Source: Trichosphaerium sp. ATCC 40318 (taxonomy: Eukaryota; Discosea; Flabellinia; Trichosidae). Taken from it: DNA of 64,000 nucleotides. Location: positions 248,001 to 312,000 of the forward strand of contig JALMLS010000354.1 of assembly GCA_038496445.1 (NCBI GenBank), read 5' to 3'. The number at the start of each line of letters is the position of its first letter. Position 1 is the first letter of the stretch. Shown here piece by piece: positions 1 to 12,905 of the stretch. The position numbers were made by a program, and so were the translations under genes. Below the pieces are notes generated by a model. The model was not told where the DNA came from, did no database searches, and was given only the letters and a program-made list of their open reading frames with translations.

Positions 1-358
1 CTCACCTCTAAACATACCCCATCTCTTCTTTATAATGTTGTGGTTATACTTCAACGTTATAAGGATCCACACTTGTTGTTTTACGCTCAAAAACAGTTAT
101 TCTTTTCTTGGTGGTTCCTGTGATTTTTTTTTTTACACTTTTTTTCGAAGGTTGTACGATACAGTTCAAAGCAAAGCACATGTTCCTGGTCTAATGTTTA
201 TGATGATTATCGCTATTGCTGATAACGTTAAACAAACACTCTCCAAACCTTTTGTAGAGCTAGCTTCTTTGAAAAAGCCGTTTATATGCATGGTGCGTCT
301 TGTCACTTTTCAAAGGAAGACGATTTATGATGTTTACTCTTCTTAGGATGGCGTAACG
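1..358. other. left edge, unassigned
   Basis: AT-rich sequence ahead of the helicase. It may hold an upstream exon, because an acceptor-like tcttag lies just before the chosen ATG and the frame stays open upstream of it. No protein similarity is recognised. Confidence 0.3.
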
Positions 359-3300
359 ATGACGAAACAACCTGAAGACCTTAAATTGACACTATATAAG
401 TATCAGCAGAATGCTTACAACTGGATGTTAGCCGTTGAGAGAGAACAAAACTTTCATGGTAACCAGCCTCATTTTTTTTTTGCTTTTTTTTTTTGAGTTT
501 CCACTTTGACGTTACTGATTTTTTTTTTGAAAGAGTTCAAGTACACTTCGTTGTTACCTTGGCGCCGATCAAAGACGTCTATTCTTTTTGATATTGTAAA
601 GAAAGAGATGCTTACAGCTGAGCAAATTGAAAAGAAAGGGAAATGTGGGACAGTCACTTTTTCTGGTGGTATATTAGCAGGTACGTACCTACCTTTTGAT
701 TACAAATATGGACCCAAAACCTTTTAACCTACACTTCATTTCGTTAACCTCTCTTAGATGACATGGGACTCGGTAAAACCATTGAAGGTACAAAACGTTT
801 TTTTGAACTTTTTTTTTTTTCTTCCTTATTTTGAAGTGTTCTCGCTTCCTTGCTTATCTACCTGGATAATCATCTTAGTCTTTCTTTCCTTTAGTACTAG
901 CGTTGCTTCTCGCAAACCCGAAAGAAAATCATAAACCTAGTATTATTAAGGGTGATGACGATGTTCAGTTCTACTCTTCTAAAGCCACTCTTGGTACGCT
1001 TGACCACCGCCTCCTACATCTTTTGTACTTTCTTATTTGCTCATAAACTATAGTATGTTGTCCTAGTCACCTTGCAAAGCAGTGGTGTGAGGAGATACAA
1101 AAGCATTCCAAGAGTAAACTCGATGTGAAAAAAATAACAACAATCACTCAACTTCGTAAATGGAACGCTGAGTCCTTATCAAATGCCGGTACGTACAATA
1201 AACATTTATATTTTTACTTGAGGAGTATCCTTGAGTCTATAACCTATCAAGTCATTGATATTTGCTTTATGTTTATTGACTTTAAAGTCCCTTAAGCTTA
1301 TGTTTTTTTTTTCTTAGATGTTGTTGTTGTATCGTATGAGTTTTTAAAAAATATGAATTATCTCAAGATGGTGATGCCAAAAGAACGTTCTATTAGGAAG
1401 AACATCCAAACTGAACGCGCTAATGCTATAAAATCGAAGAGAAGGGTATGTAACATACTTCTAAGAATCAATATTGAAATCGAAACTAGACTGCAATCAA
1501 CAAAAAAAATTTGTCTGCAAAGTCGAAGGTGACACCTATTCTTGATTACTTCATGTGGCATCGTTTAATTCTCGATGAGGTACATTATTCACCTTAAAAA
1601 CGTTACTTTACTTACACTAAACGAACTAAAGGGTCACGAACATATCACTGAACCTTTCTACGAAGGTACAACCTCAAACAAAAAAACAAAGAAAAACATT
1701 TTTGAGTCATCAAGTCTTTGAAGTCTTACACTTTTTAGAAATCCTGTGTAACAATCTCAAGGCAGACTTGAAGTGGTATGTTACTGGTACGTAATACTTA
1801 GTATTTCAATACCTTCAGTAGCGTCAGCCTGACCCAATATTTTTTAGGCACTCCGTTCCCAAAAACGTAAGTTAAAAAATTTGAGTTGAATGCAGATACC
1901 GCTTTATTACGCACGTGTTTTAACGCTTACTGATTTTCGTTTTGAATAGTTCTGTAATCATGGGCGCACTCAAGTTCTTGATGAAGACTACAACATTGGA
2001 CTTCAAGAGTCTACCTTTGTCGTACTGGGTTAGAAAGCGTGATGGAAGTTTAGACGACAATTCTCATTATGCAGATTATACACACGATGATATTATTGGA
2101 GCTATTGAAATTCATCGTCACCAGTAGGTCTATCGTTCTTCTCTCTTAACTCCAAAAACTAGAGAAATTATTCAACACTATGAAGAAAGCTTACACGTGT
2201 TTTTTTTTGTAGTTGGCTTCTTTGTGATTTATTGATTAATAATTTGATTTGGAGAAATACAAAAGAGACTGCTGCTGCTGAGTTTGATGTACCTCCTTAT
2301 ATAGAAAAGGTTATTACTATTCCTTTCCATCGTATTGAACAAGCTGTTTATGACTCTGCTGCAAAGCAAAATAACCAAAGTACGTAGCTCTCTTTGCTTG
2401 TTTATAACAGAAACAAAAGTCAGTTTTTTTTATTTTTTGGGCGTTTGCTTTTATTGTACAATGAGGACTTGCTGTTGACGTTTTTTCTTCTCTAGGCAAT
2501 TTGAGGATGTTCTGTGGTATGAATTTGAAAATAGAAACTATAAATAGTTTGCTTGACGTTGAAGACAAAAACGTCAGCGTACGTCTTTGTTTAATAGGGA
2601 ACAATAATTTTAAAAATAACTTTACTAAATTTGTATGTTACAGGAAGGTCTTGAATACCAACGAGATTCCATTACTAGTGCCAAAAAGAGTATAACATCA
2701 TTGGAGCGTATGTTGGAAGGACCTAGCCCGCCTTACTACGCTAAGAGAGACTTGGAAAGATACACTAAGAAGCTTGAGGTTAAACTTTTTTTTATTTTTT
2801 ATCAATCCTTCTCTGTGAGCTTACTTGTACTCAAGAAAGCCGAAAAAGAATTAGCTATCCTCAAAGAATGTAGAGAAATACTTGATAATACAGTACGATA
2901 AATGATTTATAGCTGCCAAATGCCTAAGTGAAGCCTTAGCCGAAAGAAGCTACAGAATTTGTTGAAAAGAAAAAATTAGCAATAGGTGCTCAAGCATATG
3001 AAAATTCTGTTGAGAAGATGGACTATGATGAATTACAATCTGCTCTAAAAGATCATGATATTGATGAAATAGAGGATATGCGTAAAGCTAGGAGCACTCT
3101 TCTTAAAATAATAAAAGAGGAAAACAAATACTACAAGGTACCTTACCTTTTTTGTTTTCAAAAAAAAAAAAGCTTAAATTCGCTGGCTTGTCGTGTAACG
3201 TCAAAAAGAAAAATAGTGGCCTAAAACACACTCTACTTTTGTGCAATTATTGGACTACTTTTCTTAAGCGTACAAAGGCAAATATGTCTGAAAAGGCGAA

Positions 3301-4341
3301 TCTTTTTCTCTTTTTTTTCTTGTTGTTTTTTATTAAAACTTTCGTTCTAGCGTGGACTTGAGTACAAGTATAAAGGACTCACTTTCAATGAGTTACAAAT
3401 AATGTGCGTCATATCAATGAATACTGAATACGTGTATTAATAGTTGATAAACGTAGATACGGAAGCAAAGTAGCACGTTTGCTTCAGTTTTTAAACGAAA
3501 AAGCAAACACTGACAAAAAAGTGATTTTGTTCTCTCAACATCAAGAACTACTCAAGCAGATGCATAAGGCTCTATATGAGAACAGTATAAATGCTACATT
3601 TGTAGAAGGGTACGTCTTAGTCTAAAAAATAAAATCCATGGACGTAGGGACGAAGCTTACTTTTTTTTTGCGAAATAGAAATGTGCATAGACGTACTTTG
3701 GCTATTGACTCTTTCCAAGACAAGAGAAAGGATGTTGGTAAATGTAGAGTTATCCTTCTAAGGTGAGACTTTTTAAACACTTTAATACCCTCTATAGTTA
3801 CTAACTGTTATGTCTAGTATGTCCAAGGCAGCCTCAGGGACAAACTTGATGAACGCTGATATGGTTATTTTATTAGGTACAGCTTTTTATTTTGTTATCT
3901 GTTTAGCACCTCGCTAATACCGCTTAGATCCAATGTTCAAGTCGAAAGAGGAAGCCCTAGCTATTGAGAACCAAGGTACCTTATTGTTTTAATTTTATGT
4001 TGCCTCCTGTTAACGCTTTTTTAAAAACAGCTATTGGAAGAGCTTACAGAATGGGTCAAAAGAAGCAAGTTATTGTTTTCCGCCTCCTCATGAAGGATTC
4101 TGTTGAGCACATTCAATATAATAAGACTCACAATAAAGGCATGTGATTTAACCATGTTACATACGTCACAGGATGCTTAACTGACCATTAAAATATAGGA
4201 AAGCGCAAGAAGAAAACGATTAAAATAAAGAAAAGAAAAGTTGTCAGAACGAACAGCTTTGGAACTCTCGTCGTCAATAAGAGCAAACTAAAGCGTGCTC
4301 TATCCTCTGACTTACTTGAAACTGCTGATAAGGCCTTGTAA
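359..4341 (+). CDS. SNF2-family ATP-dependent helicase (Rad5/SHPRH-like), multi-exon
   Basis: Joining exons in frame gives the hallmarks of a Swi2/Snf2 DNA-dependent ATPase. Motif I is ILADDMGLGKT, formed by splicing across about 680-757. Motif II is LILDEGH, split by an intron near 1580. Then come a 'GTPFPK' motif III region near 1850, a coiled-coil-like middle (2640-3140), and the C-terminal helicase lobe near 3460-4180 with VILFSQHQ, SKAASGTNL and the QAIGRAYRMGQ motif VI. Such proteins remodel or translocate on chromatin and repair intermediates in the nucleus. No RING or HIRAN domain is visible, so the Rad5/SHPRH label is only the nearest relative. About 20 introns, many with GTACGT-type donors. 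The ATG at 359 lies just after a possible acceptor (tcttag at 341-346), so an upstream exon in 1-340 is possible. The stop TAA is at 4339-4341. Confidence 0.85.
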
Positions 4342-4658
4342 GTGTAATATATTTAGTACGAAATGGCCTAAATCAAACAACACTCTATGTACACCAATAA
4401 AATCCTTTTTACAACTTCGTACCACAAAAAAAACCAACAAGAACTTTTCTCGTTCACAAACATTATTACCTCCCTACCCGACAAAGGTACCTAGTGGCGA
4501 AGCTTGTGGACAATATGGTGTATGTTCACCAGAATCACTCAACCAGTACGCATAACTGAATGCTTACGCTAAGCACTGATGTTTTTCTACAGGATTTAAC
4601 CTGATTGACTTTGTGACGTGTGTTTTTCGCATTTATCTCGTTCACAAGTCAATCAACA
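4342..4658. other. intergenic, helicase to saposin gene
   Basis: No convincing exon on either strand. It holds the helicase 3' region and the promoter of the saposin-like gene. Confidence 0.5.
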
Positions 4659-5828
4659 ATGAAGCTTCTCTGTGTTATCTCCCTCGCCCTTATTGCTGCT
4701 TTCGCTTACGCACAAAACCCTATCGAATGTGAAGGTACCCACACCATAAAACGCTAAACTACTAGCGAATAACCGTTCTCTAAACATTCTAAAACCTTTA
4801 TTTAGCTTGTACCTTTGTCTTCACATACGTAGAAAACACTTTGGACTCAAACGCCACACAAGCAGATATTGAAAAGGTCTTGGACCTCGCCTGCGGTGTT
4901 GCCGGATCATACAAAGCACAAGTAAGTCGTTAGTAAGACAACAAGGACATTACTTTCCTTCTAAAGACAAAGATCATATTTCTACTTTTTTCCCACGTGT
5001 TATAAACCGGTTTCTTGTCTTTCTATCACGTGAAGAAAACTACAGCGAAATTTTCGTTTTTCTGTTTTTCCCACTGTTTAGCGCTTTTCCGGTTGTATAC
5101 AGTACCTAATCAACCCTCCTAGTGCATCCAACTAGTCAACCAAAACCTCCCTCAAATTATTAGCTTGATTGAGAGCAAAGAACCTCCAGCCGCTATCTGC
5201 AAAGCACTTCAAGTCTGTTCTTCATCCCAAAAAGTTGAAATCCCTAAAAACGTTGGTGGTGCCGCTGAATGTGATGGTAAGTCTAAAAACTCTCCCTATG
5301 GATCCTACTAACCGTACTGTAGTATGTAAAGTAGCTCTTTCCTACACATACCAATTTCTCGAAGAAAACTCCACTGAAAGTACATAAAAACCAAAAAACC
5401 GCGTCACACGACCTAAACCCGCTAACACGTTTTTTTTTTTCAGCTGAAATTGAGATGCTTTTGAACAGAGCTTGTGATATCCTCCCTGGATCATTGAGCG
5501 CTACATGCACCCAATTCGTAGACGACAACACTGTACGACAAAAAAAAAAGCGTTTTACACAAAAAGTCACGTGCTGTTTTACCAAAAAATAATTTTTTCT
5601 TTAGGATGCTCTCATCCACTACGTTGAGAATGAGTACCCACCTGCAAAGGCTTGCTCTGAGGTATGAAGAAGAGGACACATTGAAGTCTATTTTTTTTTT
5701 CTCTGTCCAATTTGTTTACTTATTATATTTAGCTTGGTGCTTGTACTACTGATTCAAGAAAGGCAAATATTGCTGCTAGAGCCATTATGAACGGTCTCAG
5801 ACTTCGTACTGGCATGAAAATTCATTAG
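4659..5828 (+). CDS. secreted saposin-B-type protein, two domains
   Basis: Starts MKLLCVISLALIAAFAYA, a clear cleavable signal peptide. Mature protein is about 190 residues with two saposin-B modules. Module 1 runs from IECEACTF through LACG, a spliced-in Cys (intron ending at about 5121) and AICKALQVC. Module 2 runs from AECDVCKV through RACDIL and SATC to ACSELGACTT. The CxxC...C...C...C...C spacing is that of the family. Five or more introns, with phases that join cleanly (for example GAT G|TA TGT giving DVC). Saposin-like proteins bind or disrupt membrane lipids in lysosomes or as secreted pore-formers; which of these applies cannot be told. The stop is TAG at 5826-5828. Confidence 0.85.
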
Positions 5829-6229
5829 TAATTTTGTAGCGTCTTAATAAACTCAACGTTTTATTTTGCAACCTTTTTTTTTTTTTTGTGCTTCTACCTG
5901 CCTTACGAATTTTGGTTTTATTGTAAGGAGGAGATGTTCAGCATGCTCTCACAGTACTCTTTAATAAATTATGTTAGCAGTCGTCTAGAATCATGTTATG
6001 AAAGGTAATTTTGGGACGAATTAGATAAGATAGCTCATTTGCTCAGTAATCTTTGTGTCAAATATCAGTTATTGGCGGAGCTATTCACTATTGTACGCAT
6101 GTTATGTTTATTGTATGTACACCATTGTCGCCTTTAAACAAAAATCTGTTTTTAGAAAACCTAAAGTACATTTTGATGATGTGTTTGTTTTCATTCCAAG
6201 GAGACTTGTAGTGTAACGAACACAAGTTA
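5829..6229. other. intergenic between convergent genes
   Basis: 3' flanks of the saposin gene (+) and the P2X gene (-). AT-rich, no coding signal seen. Confidence 0.5.
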
Positions 6230-8465
6230 TTAAGCTCTATCGAATCCTTCAGCATCAGAATAAATAGTTGAATTGATCAATCCTGCATTAGCTTCAAAGA
6301 AAGTTAGGCACGTGATAGTTAAGTTCTTTCAAAATCAAGCGGTTTTTTTGGGATTTTTTTTGTTTTGCAACAAAATCGTTCTCGTACGTGCTGTAGATGT
6401 TGGCGTTCCTTCATATTTATATTTGTAAAATACTCTATGCTTTGGAAGTAAATAAACAGCTAGTAAATCAACCACTGTTGTTGCAACTGCAAGTAATCCC
6501 AAGCCAGAAACAAACTATAATAAAGTCAGCTTAAGGTACAATGTAGTGGGGTTTTTTTGTAATAGAAGGAAAGAAAAGGTCAAGCCTTTTTCTATGACAG
6601 GTAGATGATCGTTGGCGTACAGTGAGGAGAAGTACTTGAAAATCAAATGATCCAATTTCACCTATTTGTAATACGATAACACGAACACCATGTCTATCCC
6701 ATATTTTTCTTTTTGCAATATCTTTGGTATAGATAGGTTGTTCTGACTAAGCTCTGTGTTTATCACGTGTGCTTTTTCATATAAGATATGCGCCGTACCT
6801 TATAGTATGTATCCGGTATCAAATGTGGTTTATAATAGTACCTAAATAGAGTCAGGGCGGAGACAAACTGGTACTCTTTTTTTTGTCGTCCTAAATTGCT
6901 AATCTTTGTGACAACATTTTTTCCTTGTAACATTAGTAGGCGTACTTGAATGTATTTTGATTGAAAGTTTCTCTGTTTGTGTATTGGATATATAAAAGAA
7001 TGACGATGCCACCTGCCCTCATCGTTCTGTTTTTACTTGCTATTTGGCCTAAATACTTACAAAAATACAAGCAAGGAAAAATAATAAAAAAGTAAACCAA
7101 CAACAACTAGTCGCAATGCGTACTGGGATCATCAAGAGAAATACCACCTTCGGTGTGATTCAAGAGAAAACCAAGAGTAAATACATCAGTCTTACCAATT
7201 ACTCCTATAACATTCGGTGACTGAATTTCATCTTGGCTAACTGGTTTGCCCTAGGACATCGAATATAAAAAAGTGAGGAACAAAACAATCTCAAGCATAC
7301 ATTTCCATCTAACCACACACCGTTGATTTCTGATCCACTTCTTTGGAACTTATCGGTATACATTGTATGTTGAAACATGTACTATTGAGTATATTTTTAG
7401 TAAAAAGGCCACGCGCAGCAACGAATCACAAGAGAATGTTCGGATTTTTTTTCAATCAAACGAAAAGTTGTGACATCTTCAAATCAAGTATGACGTACGG
7501 TAAAGTCCTCAATACCAGCGATGTAATGTTGAGTAACATTATTAGATACATAAGAACAGTTGGGACGCGATAATGAGCAGTGATCGAGAACTTGGTAGCT
7601 TTCAGTGTATCGTGATGTTATCTAAAAATGAAATTCAATAAAGAACATTTATCCTGTTTCCTCTGCCTTACCAAAATATCTGACCCGCTCACAGGAGGAT
7701 ATCTATGTTTACATTAGTTACTATAATGGGTGTATGTGATGTATACTTATACTTACACAACAAGTTGTTCATCCCAATACTGACATTCATAATTATCGTA
7801 TGTATGGTTATGAGTATGAATAACTGGATTCACTGATGTCTTGCAGTAGTGGTAATCCTCTGGCGCTTTTCTAAGCAAATAATCAGCTACACTTATAATT
7901 CTTTTAAACACTCACCTATAAGCCGGTGGCGTACGCTTCTCTGGCTGGACAGTCGTTAAGAAAATTGTACGTTCATTTCAGCAAAAGGAAAAAACTGTTA
8001 ATAAAAAGGTGGCCTTGTAGGAAAGGATACTGCCAAAAACGATATTCTAACTGATCCCGCAGGTGTCTTAATCGCTTGGTACCGCTTCTGATATAAAACA
8101 GTAAACCCTGTGTATAAATTATTTTGGTATTTTCGAAAATACTAAGATTATTGTTTTTATCACGTGCCAAGAATGTAAGCGATGATAAGAATCATAAAAA
8201 CGTAGTGTAAAACGCCTAGTTTCCAGTCTTTAATTTTTACAATCTAGAAGAAACCTCCGTTAGCACTGTTAAAGCAACAACGCGTCGGTTGACACTTATT
8301 CACGAGAAATAATCGTTGAGGTCTTAGGCTTTTTTGCTATGCGCAGACAGGACCAGGAGTCATTTGTTTAGCGTACCTTCAAGGTAGAGTAGGCAAGTAT
8401 GCTATCTAGATGATATAAGAAGGGAGCACAACCACAGGTTTCTCAAACGTACTCCAATCCACCAT
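6230..8465 (-). CDS. P2X: P2X receptor (ATP-gated cation channel)
   Basis: Exons on the minus strand splice into a full P2X chain. The N-terminus MVDWNSILAYSTLKIVKI leads into DWKLGVLH and the first membrane helix. The ectodomain carries QKRYQAIKTPAGSV, a YWDEQLVVYP segment, ITSRYTESYQ, HYIAGIEDFT, DVFTLGFLL and RHGVRVIV. The second helix GLGLLAVATTVVDLLAVYLL ends in a short KYKYEG-type tail. This is the two-TM, large cysteine-containing loop architecture of ATP-gated trimeric channels. In amoebae P2X proteins sit on intracellular vesicles, in animals on the plasma membrane. About 11 introns. One, near 8166, needs a GC donor (gcacgt) to keep frame. Another is interrupted by a short exon encoding PEKRTPPAY. 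Start ATG 8463-8465, stop 6230-6232. Confidence 0.9.
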
Positions 8466-9029
8466 TGTGTATCGGTTTGGGTCTTACGTTACAGCGGAAT
8501 TAAATAATAAAAAGACTTGTGGACCACAAACGCGATAAGGCAAGTTGTGGTAAAAACAACATTTCAGATCGAAGATGGAGGTAGTAAACTGCTATGGTTT
8601 ATCCATTGACAGCACGTGTTTAAATCAAAACAAAGAAGAGTGTACAGATGTATCACTACCAAGTTTTCAATCACCCTGGTAAGTATGCGCAGCTATGCAA
8701 GCTAGGTTACTGTTCTCTGGAGTAGATTGGGCACTTTTTGTTTAAAACCACGTGCAAAGTTGATCAAAGACGGAACACTGTAAGTATCACCGTCAGCGAG
8801 CTCATTCTATTGAAATGAAAACCATAGGTTGAACTTTGATACGGTGGTTGGTTGTAGGAAGGTTGCAGAAGCCATTTGCACTTCGGTTGGATTACTTGTA
8901 GTGGCTCCACACCTACTATTGCCAGTTTGGGTATTGTCGTAACATGAGACAGAGTAAACGTGAATTAACAAACCGAACTTTCAATGAAAGTCAACTTTAA
9001 GCTCACCTTCCCACTAAGGCCACTGAGCT
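8466..9029. other. divergent promoter region; possible tiny minus-strand gene
   Basis: Separates P2X (-) from the transporter (+). A minus-strand ATG at 8873-8875 opens a possible two-exon small protein of about 45 residues (starts MASATFLQPTT, then NELADGDTYSVPS) if a 36-nt intron is removed. No similarity is recognised and confidence that it is a gene is low. Confidence 0.3.
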
Positions 9030-11260
9030 ATGCACGGCACTGCAAGGCCCGGCGCGCGCGCAAACAGCAAGAAATTATCCCCTTTGGCTCTGTTCGCGTT
9101 AGGACTTAATTATTATTTCGTAAACTTCATCTGGCGCGTTGAAGACGCCGCTATTATACCATACGCACAAGGTACGGTCGGTTTAATCAATTTTTAAGTG
9201 ATGGCAAACTATTATGATACAATAGTGATAGATTGAAGTGTGACTCTATCCACCTACCTTAAAACTGTCAAGCATTCCTTTTTTGTTATAGTCCAAAAAA
9301 AAAAGCAAGAATATGCCAAAGAAAGTCATAGCGATTCCTCTGCAATTTCCAAACTTTATCAACAAGCAATGCCACTAGTCATTCTTAAATCTGTTGTTAA
9401 TAACATACATCGTTCATTTCGTTTATTATCTGTAGCGCTTGGCGTACCAACTCGATATGCATCCATGGCACGTGTTTTTAAAGTTTCTTTCAAAAAAAGA
9501 AGTTTGAGTTGGTGGCAAGCTGTTAACTACAGTGGTTGGCGTCTACGTCACTCTTGTACTGACTTCTTTTTTTTAAGATATGGCTTGGTTCTCCTATTAT
9601 ATCCTTCTTTTTGGCTCAGCTTGTTGGCAGACTCAGTGATAAATGTACTTCACGCTTTGGTATGTTAAATGTTTGAGAATAGGTAGTGTGTAAGAACTAA
9701 TGGGATTAGGGCGTAGGCGAATATTCTTACTTATATTGGCAATTTTTATTACAATTGGAGGGAGTGTTTTAGTATTGCTTCCTCAGATAGCACACGCTAT
9801 ATCACCCTCGTCTCCTAAAAAAGTGCAAATAGTCCTCTTGTATATATCTTTTTTCCTAACGGATGGTTGCACTACAGTATTATTGACACCAGGGAGAGCT
9901 TTAGTGCTTGACAAAGCACCGGAAAACCAAGTACCTATTGCAAACTCTATTTTCGCGTTACTAGGACAAATGGGCGGCGTTCTTGCTTTTGCAATAGGTG
10001 CACTACCAGTAGGCCATGGATTTCAGTTCATAGGCATTGAACCTCACTTCAGGTAAGTGACTGACTCCTCTTGATGAATATAACAAATGAATGTTAGGGT
10101 ATTGTTTGCAGTATCTTATATTAACCTTTGGATTGCTTTAATTGCTGTAATATTCCTCGTCAAGGAAGAACCATTGAAGAAACAAGAAAAGCCAAAGGAT
10201 AATGAAGAAAAACCAAATGACTCAGCCAAAATTCCTCCCAAAAAAAGCACGTGATAGCAGTGTGTATTTTGGATAGTAATTATTCTTTCTTAGAATTTTC
10301 TTGCAGCTTTTCCATGCCCTTGTTTGTTTTATTTCTGGTCAGCACAGTTGGTTGGATATCGTTGTTGACACAATCTTTCTATTGGACAACTTGGTGGGGT
10401 AAAACCAAACTAGGAAAAACGCCTATACTGTTGGCTTTTGTTGGCTTGGCAGCACAGGAGTTATTTGCTACTATCATTTCTCCATTTGTTCCTAAATTGA
10501 ATTCTATATTTGTACGTTGAGTGTATGATATCCAACTTTGTTAACAAATGTTTAGGGTACTAAGCGCGTATTCTATGCTAGCGAGATTCTGTTGATTTCA
10601 TCAAATATCAGTTTTGTGTTCGTACAAAACCCATACGCAGCAACAACGATACTAATAGGTAAACGGACATTGTTTTGTACATATTTTCTAAAGAGTGCTT
10701 TAGTGTCTGGTGCTTCGTTCGCCATTAGAGATTGTAATATGTTTGTTCTTCTAGAATCATTCACGCCTCCAGAACTGTATGGTTCCTACACAGGCTTGCT
10801 AAATTCCAGTATAAATTTTGCACAGGTACCAGACTTTGACAATGTCATGGTGTCCTTCAAAAAATAACCCAAGAAAATTATGAGATTTATGTATTTAGGT
10901 TATAGTGGCAGGTTTGGGTGGTACAGTGCTTGACGCTCTTTCTGACAAGGTAAAACGCTCATGCTGTGACAAAAAATAAGTCTATTGTACATCGAGCACC
11001 TTTTTTTAATGCATGTGTAGGTTCCACATTTGTATGCAGTAGTAGGACTGTTCTGTCTCGGAGTGAGCGGTATAACAATGATATTAGACATTTGTCTTGG
11101 AAACATATTGAAGCCTGCGAGTAAGGAGAGAAGTCTCAGTAGTATAGCAATAAACATAAACAATGGTGATACCAGTGTACAAAGTCAAGGAAAAATAATG
11201 GATTATTCATCTGGCTCTGATCACACAGACGAACCATTGCTGAACGACTACGAAGAGTAG
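9030..11260 (+). CDS. MFS transporter of the SLC45/sucrose-proton symporter type
   Basis: The spliced protein begins MHGTARPGARANSKK and then has about 12 hydrophobic helices. Family markers: WRVEDAAIIPYAQALGVP across the first intron, the cytoplasmic loop GRLSDKCTSRFG followed by RRRIF (the GRRR-type motif of SLC45/SUT proteins, split at 9659/9710), and a hydrophilic Lys/Glu central loop near 10160-10246. The final tail ends in an acidic DEPLLNDYEE. Likely a proton-coupled disaccharide or glucose transporter in the plasma or vacuolar membrane; substrate is inferred from family only. Exons: 9030-9171, 9436-9467, 9578-9659, 9710-10052, 10098-10246, 10294-10511, 10556-about 10826, then two short ones to 11260. 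The donor at 9468 is GC (gcacgtg) because only ATG|ATA TGG keeps frame. Confidence 0.85.
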
Positions 11261-11498
11261 TTAAAACAAAAATAAACGCACCAAAAAATCACTTGTACAA
11301 ACATCCATACTATTGAATGGCAAGTCACTCCGTCCTACTCGAACGAAGTTATAGTGAAACTCACAACACGTGATAAAGTTAGTGTGGATTCATAAGGATG
11401 TTTTACTACTGAGTAATAAACAACAAATTTATTACCGTTCAATTGATAGATTCTGATCTTCTTGCCTGTGATAATCTCGTTTATTAGTTGACAGTTTC

Positions 11499-12497
11499 TT
11501 ATTCTGAAGCGAAAACTTCTCGTTCTCCTTTGTTGTACATACATTCATCTTTCAGTTCACCTGTATCTTTCCATGTTCTACACAAACCATTCTTTTTATC
11601 TTTGACATAATAAAAATGCTCTTCAATCCTACCACTCCTAAACCAACGCTTACACTCTCCATCCTTTTTCCCATTGATATAGAAACAATGAACTTCCAAT
11701 ACACCACAACTATACCAACGCTTATACTCACCATTCTTTTCATCATTCAAAAAAAAAGTTTGTTCCTTAACTTGACCGTCTCCATACCACCAAGTGTACT
11801 CTCCGTTCTTCTTACCATCAATGTAGCTACTCCTCTCACGTAATTGGTCACCTACCCAATACTTTCTTTCTCCTTCTTTCTTACCATTCACGTAAAAACA
11901 CTCTTCAAGAACAAAATCACCTATCCAATACTCTCTTTTTCCTTCTTTTTTACCATCTTTATAAAAACAACGTTCCTTTATTTTTCCATTCCTTGCCCAA
12001 CGCTTATACTCACCATCAAGCTTACCATTAACATAATTACTATGCTCCCATAGTTGACGATCATGGTTGTACCATTTCTTGTACTCACCTTCAAGTTGAT
12101 CATCAACATAATGACACTGTTCTTTTAACTCTCCATCGTCATACCAAGTCTTATACTCTCCTTCAAGTTTGTCGTGGACAAAGTGACATTCTTCAACAAG
12201 CTGCGTATTTAACAGCCTATACTTTGGAGACACTTCAGTGTAGACACTAAAGTAATGTCTAAAGTAGCATCCTACATAGCTATGGTACCATTTTCTGTAG
12301 ACACCGTGAAGTAAACCGTGTACCCAAAAGCATTGCTGAGAAACAGCATCTGAGCTATTCTTTCGCACTTGATACCATTTACCATGTTTTTTAAGCTCGT
12401 GGTCGAACCTTGTGCTCTGCGCTGCTTGTTTACAAAGAAGAGGCCAGAATGAATCTAGTTTTGGGTCTAACTCCATAATACAAAGCTGTAGTTCCAT
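11499..12497 (-). CDS. F-box-like protein with MORN/YwqK-type repeats, copy 1
   Basis: Single open frame of about 332 residues without introns. The N-terminus has an F-box-like helix (PMELQLCIMELD...FWPLLCKQAA). It is followed by about 9 repeats of 22-24 residues with the pattern GEYKRWYxxGxLxEHCxYxxGKKxG, as in MORN-variant/YwqK repeat proteins. Two homologues lie at 51540-52364 and 58506-59318. F-box proteins usually recruit substrates to SCF ubiquitin ligases while the repeats bind the target, but no partner can be inferred. I chose the ATG at 12495-12497; the frame stays open upstream through a possible acceptor at about 12517. Proteins of this build are abundant in giant viruses and amoebae (known), which makes transfer possible (inference). 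Confidence 0.8.
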   Translation of the reverse strand: MELQLCIMELDPKLDSFWPLLCKQAAQSTRFDHELKKHGKWYQVRKNSSDAVSQQCFWVHGLLHGVYRKWYHSYVGCYFRHYFSVYTEVSPKYRLLNTQLVEECHFVHDKLEGEYKTWYDDGELKEQCHYVDDQLEGEYKKWYNHDRQLWEHSNYVNGKLDGEYKRWARNGKIKERCFYKDGKKEGKREYWIGDFVLEECFYVNGKKEGERKYWVGDQLRERSSYIDGKKNGEYTWWYGDGQVKEQTFFLNDEKNGEYKRWYSCGVLEVHCFYINGKKDGECKRWFRSGRIEEHFYYVKDKKNGLCRTWKDTGELKDECMYNKGEREVFASE

Positions 12498-12905
12498 TGG
12501 AAGTAGTATCAAGCTACTTTGGCTCTTTTCATAGCTTTTAGACTAGATTTCGTTAACACTCTTAAAATCGGAGCTGTATGTACCACAACGATAGTACGAT
12601 CCATTTCTAGCGGCCTTTTAAACTTAAAATACTCACGTGACTTTATCGAACGCGAACTTAATCGGGATTGGCGGACATCAAAATGGCTACATTGCAGCTC
12701 AACATTGGACTGTATTGGTGTATGTATCGATAAACTAAGTGATACAGAGGTACTTTTGTGTTGTGCTTTGGCCAGCATTGCCATAGGAGAAGGCGAATGA
12801 GGTTTGGTTGTTGAGAAATATCACAATTTATTTACACTAGCCAAATATTGGGCTTGGGGAATGTTTCTTTTTTTTTTTTTTTATTCCTTGTTGCTGAAAG
12901 AGAAT

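Noticed and set aside
10247-10293. Certain GC-AG intron at gcacgtgatag
   Set aside because: A GT donor (gtgata) with the acceptor ttgcag also joins in frame.
10659-10695. Possible 35-nt intron inside the transporter exon (gtaaacgg...ctaaag)
   Set aside because: Removing it breaks the frame, while the unspliced reading stays open and matches transporter helices.
11616-12053. Plus-strand open frames in the F-box/MORN gene region
   Set aside because: They are antisense shadows of the repeat-coding minus-strand gene and show only low-complexity Thr/Leu patterns.
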